In this document: in pieces, positions 8,408 through 15,939 of the stretch | Position numbering within the stretch: position 1 is the first letter of the stretch | Layout: each line of letters begins with the position of its first letter | NCBI GenBank assembly: GCA_903858205.1 | Contig: CAIOHY010000097.1 | Coordinates: forward strand, 1-36,306 | Origin: an uncultured Cellvibrio sp. | GTDB lineage: Bacteria > Pseudomonadota > Gammaproteobacteria > Pseudomonadales > Cellvibrionaceae | Reading direction: 5' to 3' | Length of the DNA: 36,306 bases | Program-made: the position numbers and the translations under genes | Notes under the pieces: generated by a model | Told to the model about the DNA's origin: nothing | The model's database searches: none | The model's input: the letters and a program-made list of their open reading frames with translations, nothing else

Positions 8408-9387
8408 ATAAATATTCGGTATCAAAAGTAACTAATATAAATTCAGACGATATCTTGGAAGAGTCAGAAAAGTATGATTTTGCGATTGTATGCTTGAGCA
8501 AAGAGTCAAGATCATTGGAATCCAGAAAACTTCTGGAAAAGTCTTCGCCCGATTGCAAAAAAATAGCCTATCTAAGTTCTATAAAGAATTTGGCCCCATC
8601 TGTTCAAGAAGATTACATAAAATCAAATTTTGAAATTTGCAATTCTGTTGAAGAATGCCTAACCATTTTAGATTCAGTTATTAAACTTAAAGAACATAAA
8701 AAAACATTATCTCTATGTATAGATGTATCTTCTATTCATAGACGAAACCTGGCCTCAATCTTAAGTTTTTTGCTGCGGGAATTAAGTGCAAGGCATCATA
8801 TTGAATTGTCCATAATTTACACGTTGGCTGAATACAGCACTCCTCCATCTTTTGATGTGCAACCGAATACAAGAGTAGCACCAGTTCATTCCGAATTCGC
8901 CGGATGGGCTAGTCTTCCAAGCATACCTATTGCCGTTATTGTGGGCCTGGGGTATGAGAAAGATAAGGCACTTGGAGCATTCGAATACATTGAGTCCAAT
9001 GAAAGGATTATATATATACCGAACTCTCCGGAAGCTGAATATAAGGATCAAGTACTTCAACATAACGATATTGTTATCGGTGCAACAGAACCAAGAAATA
9101 TTATTAATTATCAAGTAGATAAACCCGCCTTGATCTTTATGTCCTTGCGCTCATTGATGGAAGGGATAAAAAATGAATTCCGTCCGATCATTTTTCCATT
9201 TGGGCCAAAAATATTTTTCGCAGTATCACTTATCGTAGCAATAGCCAATCCAGAGGTATCCGTCTGGTACGTTAGTGGAGAGGAGGATGAAACCCCTGTT
9301 GATAAGAAAACTTCTGGCAAAGTTTCCACGTTTGGATTGCGTTGCTTACTTGAAAACTCTCTACCAAATGAAGACTCGGGGAAATAA
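8404..9387 (+). CDS. Unknown protein, possible Rossmann-like effector/sensor
   Basis: A 327-aa protein and the last gene of the five-gene operon, overlapping the ATPase by 4 bases. The family was not recognised. Alternating hydrophobic strand/helix patterns suggest an alpha/beta Rossmann-like fold: YDFAIVCLS near the N-terminus, a CIDVSSIHRR segment around residue 105, a glycine loop VIVGLGYEKDKA mid-protein, and PFGPKIFFAVSLIVA around residue 265. The D-x-S-S and GPK elements vaguely recall ligand-binding Rossmann folds of CARF-like type, but this is a guess. No nuclease, protease or transmembrane signature was seen. Its fixed place behind methyltransferase, phosphoesterase and ATPase makes it a candidate sensor or effector. 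Confidence 0.75.
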   Translation: MNKYSVSKVTNINSDDILEESEKYDFAIVCLSKESRSLESRKLLEKSSPDCKKIAYLSSIKNLAPSVQEDYIKSNFEICNSVEECLTILDSVIKLKEHKKTLSLCIDVSSIHRRNLASILSFLLRELSARHHIELSIIYTLAEYSTPPSFDVQPNTRVAPVHSEFAGWASLPSIPIAVIVGLGYEKDKALGAFEYIESNERIIYIPNSPEAEYKDQVLQHNDIVIGATEPRNIINYQVDKPALIFMSLRSLMEGIKNEFRPIIFPFGPKIFFAVSLIVAIANPEVSVWYVSGEEDETPVDKKTSGKVSTFGLRCLLENSLPNEDSGK

Positions 9388-9451
9388 AAAATACAGCTAG
9401 CACACAACTCATCGCTTGCTGGCTAGATCACTATATAAGAGGGAGAAGATT

Positions 9452-9965
9452 ATGGAAACTTTTCTTATTAGGCGACAGAATAAAAACTTACCCTTTTGCA
9501 GAACGGTCCGGCTATTCGCCGAGTTCAACATACTTATTCTTACAAACGCCTATGCTAAATATCATAAGAAATACATGTTTGGTTCCAAGGTGTCAATTGC
9601 CAGTACGCGCCATTCAAAAATAATCCTTGGTGCATTAGTGTTTGTATCGAATGAGTACGATGGACACACCCTGCTGTGGCCTTGGTGCAATTGAAGCGCC
9701 TGTCCGTCTGACCTATTGCAGCTTTATGTGATCGAGATTTATAAAGAAAAGCTAGATCAATTACACTCCTATTCTCAGAGCACAAAGCAATACCAACGGT
9801 AATAACAAAGAAATAGAAGAGCTAATGCGCAAACGCCTTTGCAAGTGTGGGCACTGAACCGGTCATTGATCATTTAAAATATTCAATCGCAATTATTTCA
9901 AGGGTTTTGCAGGCGACCAGATGAACGTGCTGCTGCCGATAGCGGCATTCAATCTCACAAAGTAG
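9452..9965 (+). pseudogene. Degenerate IS5-like (DDE) transposase
   Basis: Pieces of an IS5-family transposase appear in order on the plus strand, but in different frames and with stops. First is KYMFGSKVSIASTRH...EYDGHTL (about 9560-9675). After a frameshift comes LVQLKRLSV*PIAALCDRDL (about 9680-9745). Then GTEPVIDHLK appears (about 9855-9880). After another shift, RNYFKGFAGDQMNVLL...FNLTK ends at 9965. The last two match the C-terminal EPV-I-HLK and NYLKG-GD-x-N-LLA-A-FNL segments of IS5-like transposases. The N-terminal catalytic region is missing. The listed ORF at 9416-9694 is one surviving piece, not a functional gene. No clear terminal inverted repeats were found, so the element is inactive. 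Confidence 0.8.
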
Positions 9966-10088
9966 ATACGGCTATTTTTGTGTATCTGTATTTTTATGGC
10001 ATTCCATGTGTGAGGCTAGTTACGCCCACCACCGTTACTGGCGTAAATTGGGTTTTTCAGGATGGGATATTTGAAATACATTTTTGCG

Positions 10089-11354
10089 CTACTCGTCCTG
10101 AAGCGCAACTATGGGATTAACCGCAGCGGCCTTGGCCGCTGGCATCAAGGATGCCAAAATCCCAGACAATACTAATACCAATAAAGCAATCAAGGCCGTA
10201 GTAAAGTCCACTGAGGGATGACGAAACAAGCGTCCATCGCCGCCTCCCATTTCTATAAATTTATTAACACCTTCCAAAATCAATACACCAAAAACCAAAC
10301 CAAAATATCCCGCTATTGCTGTGACAAATACTGATTCTTGTACAACCATGCTGATAATAGATACGGGTGTAGCTCCCAATGCTTTGCGTAAGCCAATTTC
10401 GCGAGTGCGCTCTTTCACAACAATAAGCATGATATTACCAACGCCTATAGAACCAGCTAAAATTGTGCATATAGATACGAACCAACTAAAGGCTTTGATA
10501 CCTGCAAACAAGCCGTTCATCTTGTCGAACTCATTTTGCAAATTAAAGCTACCTAAAACGCCAAAGTCCTTTACATCAAATTTTTTCCGCTCACTCAAAT
10601 ATTGCTTTACCTCAGCTTCTGCCACAGCAGCATGAATATTTTGCTTAGGTATTATGACAAAACTAGCCACCCAATCAACTTGATTAAAGGCATATCTGAG
10701 AGTGTCATTTGGAATATATATTCGCTCAGCCTCCCTACTATTGGGATCCTTAGTGGTGCATTTAAACACTCCTATTACTTGAAAGTTAATCCCCCCCAAA
10801 GTGATATTTTCTCCTATTGGATTTTCATCGCTCGCAAATAGCATTTCACGTACTTTATTGCCGATAATAGCAACCTTGCGCCTTTGATCATCATCAATTT
10901 TGTTAATGTAACGCCCTTCTAGAATTTTCTGCTGATAGATATTTGCCATCCCAGCATGCGTACCCTGAATAGAGAAATTGCCATTTTTACGTTTATAGAC
11001 CGTATAAGCTGGAGCGCCATCCCATATACCTAAACTATTTGCCGCATATATTTTTTCCACGCTCGCTACATTTTTTTTAATAGCTTCTATGTCAGCAACG
11101 GTCAATATTATTTTTCTTCCTATCGGAAGCCCCTTATAAGCAATTTGAGTGGTGCCTTGGGACCATATCCAAACCGAATTGGGGGTTTCTTTAAAGTTTT
11201 CCGTTACGCCATTTTGTAAACCTCTGCACATACCAAGCAAGATGGTGAGCATAAAGATTCCCCAGAAAACACCAAAGGCGGTAAGTCCAGTGCGCAATTT
11301 ATGCTGAGACATAGTTAAAAATATTTCATGCCATTTATCCCTGTCAAATATCAT
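10089..11354 (-). CDS. MacB-type ABC transporter permease (FtsX fold)
   Basis: A 421-aa permease of the MacB/LolCDE type without its own ATPase domain: an N-terminal transmembrane helix (about residues 18-42), a large periplasmic domain of about 230 residues, then three C-terminal helices carrying the FtsX domain. The stretch ERTREIGLRKALGATP is a hallmark of the family's coupling region. Such proteins act as mechanotransmitters that move substrates from the periplasm outward with a periplasmic adaptor and an outer-membrane channel. It starts 11 bases after the paralogous permease stop, with AGG before the ATG, so both form one operon. The partner ATPase upstream is a pseudogene, so function depends on an ATPase encoded elsewhere. 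Confidence 0.92.
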   Translation of the reverse strand: MIFDRDKWHEIFLTMSQHKLRTGLTAFGVFWGIFMLTILLGMCRGLQNGVTENFKETPNSVWIWSQGTTQIAYKGLPIGRKIILTVADIEAIKKNVASVEKIYAANSLGIWDGAPAYTVYKRKNGNFSIQGTHAGMANIYQQKILEGRYINKIDDDQRRKVAIIGNKVREMLFASDENPIGENITLGGINFQVIGVFKCTTKDPNSREAERIYIPNDTLRYAFNQVDWVASFVIIPKQNIHAAVAEAEVKQYLSERKKFDVKDFGVLGSFNLQNEFDKMNGLFAGIKAFSWFVSICTILAGSIGVGNIMLIVVKERTREIGLRKALGATPVSIISMVVQESVFVTAIAGYFGLVFGVLILEGVNKFIEMGGGDGRLFRHPSVDFTTALIALLVLVLSGILASLMPAAKAAAVNPIVALQDE

Positions 11355-11365
11355 GATTATTTTTC

Positions 11366-12601
11366 CTAGTCTGCACGCATAGCTTCGGTAGGCATAATAC
11401 GCGATGCTCTTAAAGCCGGCATTAAACCCGCCAGCGCACCGGCCATCACCAATAAAATAATGGCGGTTACAGCCACTTGAAAATCAACTTCAGGATTTTG
11501 AAAAAAAGGTAACTCCGCACCTACACTGCGCAAACCAAAAGCAATAACTTCCAATACACCTACACCTAAAATTAAACCGCTATAACCCGCCACCGATGTA
11601 ATTAACACAGATTCCATTAATAATGTAGATACAATATTAAATGGCGTTGCACCTAGCGCTTTACGAACACCAATCTCACGGGTTCGTTCTTTTACCGTGA
11701 TAATCATAATGTTACTAATCCCGACGATACCCGCAGCTAAGGTACCTAAGCCTACAAACCAGATAAGCGAATTTATCGCAATAAATAACCCATTCACCAT
11801 TTTTGCAGGCTCTGCCATATTAAAAGAACGAATTGCACGCTTATCATCAGGTGATACATTGTGGCGCTGCTGAAGCAACCTAATCACATCTGACTCAAGC
11901 TTAAGTCCGTCGCTACCTACTGTAGGTCGTAACCAAATTGCACCAATCTCATTGCTACTGCCAAACATTTTTTGAAAGGTAGTGTGCGGAATATATATTC
12001 GCTCAGAGTCCCGACCCCGATTACCCTTATCGTGAAACACACCCACAACTTTCATTAATACATCATTTACACGCACCAACTCACCAATCGGATTTACGGA
12101 TTTCCCAAAAACTCGTTCAGCTACGACACTTCCAATGATGGTTACCTTGCGTGCGTCACGCTGATCCAAGGGATTCAAGATGCGGCCGAAATTTAACGGA
12201 AGATCTTCTTTGATATTGAAGTAAACATCTGGCACTCCGTGCACCTCAAAGCTGCCGCTCCTTTTTTCGTGAACTATTGCAACTCCAACGCGCTGATTAT
12301 CACCAGCCATAAATCGTATATGAGGGACTTTTTCTTTTAACTCAGCCATGTCAGTATGCGTGAGATCAATATGCCTGCCGATACCTTGGCCCTTATAAGG
12401 AAGAGAAGTTGTCTCGGTGTATACGACAATAAAATCCATTACCTCCGTGCCAAAACTGGCGTAGACACCATCCTGCAACCCCTTACCTGCGCCCAGCAGC
12501 AAAACAAGCATGAGGGTGCCCCAAAACACACCGAAAGCCGTCAACAATGTGCGTAGTTTATTTTGACGTAAGGTGTAGAGAATCTCCTGTAGACCATCCA
12601 T
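11366..12601 (-). CDS. MacB-type ABC transporter permease (FtsX fold), paralogue
   Basis: A 411-aa paralogue of the downstream permease with the same layout: an N-terminal helix around LTAFGVFWGTLMLVLLLG, a periplasmic domain, and three C-terminal helices with the signature ERTREIGVRKALGATP. Tandem unfused MacB permeases normally pair with a separate ABC ATPase and an HlyD/MacA-like adaptor in an adaptor-ATPase-permease-permease order. Here the ATPase immediately upstream is degenerate and no adaptor was recognised further upstream. Both permease frames remain fully open, so they may still be used with an ATPase in trans, or inactivation of the system is recent. Confidence 0.92.
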   Translation of the reverse strand: MDGLQEILYTLRQNKLRTLLTAFGVFWGTLMLVLLLGAGKGLQDGVYASFGTEVMDFIVVYTETTSLPYKGQGIGRHIDLTHTDMAELKEKVPHIRFMAGDNQRVGVAIVHEKRSGSFEVHGVPDVYFNIKEDLPLNFGRILNPLDQRDARKVTIIGSVVAERVFGKSVNPIGELVRVNDVLMKVVGVFHDKGNRGRDSERIYIPHTTFQKMFGSSNEIGAIWLRPTVGSDGLKLESDVIRLLQQRHNVSPDDKRAIRSFNMAEPAKMVNGLFIAINSLIWFVGLGTLAAGIVGISNIMIITVKERTREIGVRKALGATPFNIVSTLLMESVLITSVAGYSGLILGVGVLEVIAFGLRSVGAELPFFQNPEVDFQVAVTAIILLVMAGALAGLMPALRASRIMPTEAMRAD

Positions 12602-12633
12602 AACATTAACCTAGTGTTTTTCCTTATCTTGCA

Positions 12634-13290
12634 CTACAAAGTGCGATTCATTTGCGTGAACAGCTGTATATCATAATTATTAACGGGACTATCCATCCAA
12701 CCATCCAAAACACGCCCGCCCTTTAAAATTACCTGGCGTTAAATTAGACTTTCAACGCCCAGCTCGTGGGTAACTATGATATGGCATCGCCCGCAGTATT
12801 CATCTGCTTCATTGATACCATAATTTCTTTGGTTGCATTACTTTTTATTGCACCTGTTGGCTCACCCTGCTAATACTACCTTAGATTTTGTAACCATTGC
12901 TCGAACGATAGCAAAAGCTCCTTTTGATCAACAGAACGCTCATTGGGCCGATGAAATGCGCGAGCACTAAGACCTACCATTTCTAAATATGGCTTAACGC
13001 TCTTTGTGACTCACATCTTGATAGCAGAGCGGTGGAGCTACATTTCCGGTGAAACTTTTAAAGGGAAAAGAATTAAAGGATCGAAAGACAAAACCGAGCA
13101 ATTCATTCCGCGACCTTGCGGCGGATTTTTCAGTACGTTTTATATTTCATACCTAGTGAGAAAATAATCTTTGGTGGACTTATCCGCACTAGAGGAACCC
13201 ATGATAGAGACCATTTCACCTTCGTTCACATGCAAGTTTATACCCTTTGGTACATGCAGTGACTGCATGAACATTAGTGAGTGTTATCAT
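12634..13290 (-). pseudogene. Degenerate ABC transporter ATP-binding protein (MacB/LolD-type)
   Basis: On the minus strand, shifted pieces of an ABC ATPase line up in correct order. They are MITLTNVHAVT at the start (ATG 13290), GINLHVNEGEMVSIMGSSSADKST (a ruined Walker A, normally GSSGSGKST), and RNELLGFVFRSFN (Q-loop, Q to R). These are followed by the region YQDVSHKER, then RAMVTKSKVVLAG (before Walker B, where DEP is lost), KEIMVSMKQMNTAGDAI, and THELGVES...RQVILKGGRVLDG (H-loop and C-terminus). Multiple frameshifts, stops and lost catalytic residues make it non-functional. It precedes the two intact permeases by 32 bases and is clearly their former energy subunit. Confidence 0.85.
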
Positions 13291-13717
13291 TGCTTGGCCC
13301 CTTATTTGGATATGTTATCGTTTACTTAACTTTTATGGCCTTATTTTTCAATTCGCTATGCATCTTGCATAACAGCAACATTATTTACCGAACACATCGA
13401 AGTACCACAGAATAAGTCTTGGTATGCCTGGAAACTAAGAATCGCCGCATCGTTTTTGCAATTACATCAATATATAAGAGTCCGCTGATGGTACAGAACT
13501 AAAGATGGAGGATTTTTCCTCATTTTTATTCGCTTAATTCATTTGTTAGAGAGCAGAATTTGAAATTTGCATCATACGAAAGCTACTAGGTCATCGTTTA
13601 AACACTAAAAGCATCAATTTCACGTACAAGTCCGCAAGATCTACCACCTGCGGCCATCCAGAAAAACGTTGCAAAAAACCTATAACTCCGCTTACCATCT
13701 TGCATCTAAAGACTCTC
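13291..13717. other. Intergenic stretch, possibly decayed
   Basis: About 430 bases between the dead ATPase and lspA. By operon logic an HlyD/MacA-like adaptor would be expected here on the minus strand, but no frame yields recognisable adaptor motifs. The 90-aa minus-strand ORF at 13591-13863 mostly overlaps lspA and is judged a shadow. Confidence 0.4.
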
Positions 13718-14224
13718 ATGGGGGAAAAGACGATTAACGAGCCACTAAACAAAAGGTACCCTTCGCTGCTGGTTCTGTTGGCATCCACATTAGCTTTTGG
13801 TCTCGATCGGATTTCTAAGGTGATCATTGTCGAAATGAATGATCTCATTTCAGTCGGCACCATCTCGATATGGCCTCCTTATTTTCAGTTAGTGATGGCT
13901 TGGAATAAAGGCGTAAACTTCGGCGTCCTTAGCGGCCTCGATGCTCGTTGGATATTGGTGACGTTTAGCCTCGCCGTGTCGATAGCTTTAGCAATATGGG
14001 CGCGCAAGTTGTCTGGATTAGTGCTGCCACTGGCTGCCGGTACTGTAATCGGTGGGGCACTCGGGAATGCCTATGATCGTATAGTCTATGGCGCCGTTGC
14101 CGATTACCTCAATGTCAGCTGCTGCAGCATCAATAATCCCTACTCTTTTAACGTTGCAGACATATTGATTTTCGCTGGAGCAATTATTCTTATAACTTAC
14201 AACACAAAAAACAATCAAAATTAG
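13718..14224 (+). CDS. lspA: Lipoprotein signal peptidase (signal peptidase II)
   Basis: A 168-aa four-helix inner-membrane aspartyl protease that removes signal peptides from diacylglyceryl-prolipoproteins. Family motifs are intact: D-R-I-S-K (30-34), N-K-G-V-N-F-G (63-69), GGALGNAYDR with catalytic D120, VADYL, and FNVAD with catalytic D148. The ORF track begins at a TTG (13700); the ATG at 13718 gives the usual length. Housekeeping lspA normally sits beside ileS/ribF and fkpB. Here it stands alone, convergent with a glycosyltransferase and close to a cyclic-peptide-type exporter, so it may be an accessory copy. Extra LspA copies are known as self-resistance to LspA-inhibiting antibiotics such as globomycin; that role here is only inferred. 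Confidence 0.9.
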   Translation: MGEKTINEPLNKRYPSLLVLLASTLAFGLDRISKVIIVEMNDLISVGTISIWPPYFQLVMAWNKGVNFGVLSGLDARWILVTFSLAVSIALAIWARKLSGLVLPLAAGTVIGGALGNAYDRIVYGAVADYLNVSCCSINNPYSFNVADILIFAGAIILITYNTKNNQN

Positions 14225-14295
14225 ATTCAACTGCACCGCAATTGGAAAATCAACTCTTTTTCTTAAAAACAATATCTGAGTATTTAAACATCACT

Positions 14296-14320
14296 CAAAC
14301 CAAATAATATATTTTGTTTG
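14296..14320. terminator. Possible bidirectional terminator between convergent genes
   Basis: An imperfect AT-rich hairpin (CAAAC-c-AAATA / TATTT-t-GTTTG, loop ATA) lies between the convergent lspA and the glycosyltransferase stop codons. There is no strong T-tract, so confidence is modest. Confidence 0.4.
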
Positions 14321-14336
14321 ATCCCGCTAATTTTAT

Positions 14337-15569
14337 TCATGAGCCACTTAAAGCTTTTTCGATAAGATCACATGCTTTTTTCGCAGAACATTCAGACTCA
14401 ATTTTTTTTCTTGCCATCTTAACCTTAATTCTCATATCGTCATTTGATAACACCGTCTGAATGGCATCAACAACCGCTGTCCTATTGAAGTGCTTTTTTT
14501 TGATTGATACACCTAAGCCATGCCTGACAACCCTACTTGCATTGTCAGGTTGATCAAAGCGAATAGGGCATATAATTTGCGGGACTCCAGATTTTATCGA
14601 GCGAGCAACGGAGCCTATGCCTCCATGGTGGACAAGCAATAACCCCTCATGAAGCACCTGCGCCAAGTCGACATAATCCAGAATTAAGATGTTTTGAGCT
14701 AGAGGAACCTCGCGCAGTGTTTGTTTTGCGATATTACTGATAAATACCCCTGGAATATTTAGTGTTTTCAAAGCTTCAAGAGCTACTTCAAAGAAATTTT
14801 TGACGTCGCGAACGCCGGTGCCAGGAATAACAACGACAGGGGAGCCATGTTTTTTTTTATGAGTTAAAAATTCGCTAACTGCAATGCAGTTATTTTGTTT
14901 ATAAAACGGAAATCCAATCTCAATACAACATTCTTCATCACGATACGCCCTTTCCCCAAACCAGTCAGGGTAAGCCCTTAACCTGATTCTGGGCAGACTC
15001 TCCATGTGGGAAAAAGAAGATATTAATGGCAACCCGACGCACTTTCGAAACAAATTAATTTCCTTTTTGGGATATTTAAACCTCTTATGTATCCAGAATA
15101 AAAGTGGAGCAACTATATACTGAGTGAAGCATTTTACTAATTTACCTTTTATTTCTGTTATTGGATAAATGGGATTATTTAAGTTCCACTCTATACAAGG
15201 GGACAGAATTATCCTGACAAATGGTATATTAAATTTTTCACACGCAAAGCTTGCCCCTGAGCACTCACTACTACTTATAATAACCATTGGAGCGCTTTCT
15301 TTAAATTTTTCTTCTACAAAACCATAGGACACTTTGTATGATGGGATGACGCTGGATCTATAAATTTCATTAAGGCTATGCTCTTGTGACAATTCAGCAG
15401 GCGCAATTGATCTGAAGGATATGCCTTCCACCTCGACTAATTTTCGATGATTTTCATTTGTTAAGAAATATACTTCATGTCCCCGTAATTTTGCCTCTAT
15501 TGCAATAGCCAATAGAGGCACTACGTCACCAACACTTCCCATGCTACTAAAAATCCAAATGCTTCGCAC
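14337..15569 (-). CDS. GT1-family glycosyltransferase (RhlB/MGT-like)
   Basis: GT-B glycosyltransferase of the UDP-glucuronosyl/rhamnosyltransferase superfamily. The N-terminal Rossmann domain begins SIWIFSSMGSVGDVVPL and binds the acceptor. The C-terminal donor domain shows the family signature HHGGIGSVARS...GVPQI...FDQPDNA, in which the final D/Q pair contacts the nucleotide-sugar. The ORF track uses a GTG at 15599. I favour the GTG at 15569, because GAGG lies 8 bases upstream and the Rossmann strand then begins at once, as in the paralogue; an ATG at 15587 is also possible. It is very AT-rich. With its paralogue it brackets the cyclic-peptide exporter, so transfer of a sugar to an exported peptide or lipopeptide is inferred. 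Confidence 0.85.
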   Translation of the reverse strand: MRSIWIFSSMGSVGDVVPLLAIAIEAKLRGHEVYFLTNENHRKLVEVEGISFRSIAPAELSQEHSLNEIYRSSVIPSYKVSYGFVEEKFKESAPMVIISSSECSGASFACEKFNIPFVRIILSPCIEWNLNNPIYPITEIKGKLVKCFTQYIVAPLLFWIHKRFKYPKKEINLFRKCVGLPLISSFSHMESLPRIRLRAYPDWFGERAYRDEECCIEIGFPFYKQNNCIAVSEFLTHKKKHGSPVVVIPGTGVRDVKNFFEVALEALKTLNIPGVFISNIAKQTLREVPLAQNILILDYVDLAQVLHEGLLLVHHGGIGSVARSIKSGVPQIICPIRFDQPDNASRVVRHGLGVSIKKKHFNRTAVVDAIQTVLSNDDMRIKVKMARKKIESECSAKKACDLIEKALSGS

Positions 15570-15599
15570 AACAGATTCCTCTTCCATTTTTAAGCACAC

Positions 15600-15939
15600 A
15601 ATAAAACTTATTCCGTGGGAAAATAAAATTTTTTAAATCTATTTTCAGTACATGACATCGTAGCTAACTCATACAGTTTGTTATATTACGAGCCACTAAT
15701 AAGGAAGCTAACTGAAAGAAAATATCAATCCTTACAATATGAATATATTTCTTGACATTAAATAAATTGATTTTTATTTTCAGACTCCATACTTCCCGAT
15801 TATTTTCTCTTTCTTAAAATTCTATTTATAAAAAACGTGTTGAATTATTTTCAATTAATAAGAAAACCATCTACAAAAAAATATCTAATCAGGCCAATAC
15901 TTATAAAGCACAGGAACATTTTTTACCTGCAATTAATAC
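15600..15939. other. AT-rich intergenic region
   Basis: About 340 bases of very AT-rich sequence between the exporter stop and the downstream glycosyltransferase, both on the minus strand. It likely holds the promoter of the glycosyltransferase, but no clear -35/-10 pair, terminator or ORF was identified. Confidence 0.4.

Noticed and set aside
4440-9387. Assignment of the operon to a classical type II restriction-modification system or to SbcCD
   Set aside because: No restriction endonuclease is adjacent, and the ATPase is not an SMC-like SbcC; only partial resemblance.
9416-9694. 92-aa ORF as an intact small gene
   Set aside because: Its C-terminal half is a piece of an IS5-like transposase that continues in other frames, so it is part of a pseudogene.
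12356-12556. 66-aa plus-strand ORF
   Set aside because: Antisense shadow of the MacB-type permease.
13591-13863. 90-aa minus-strand ORF as remnant of the HlyD/MacA adaptor expected upstream of the dead ATPase
   Set aside because: No adaptor motifs, and most of it is antisense to lspA.
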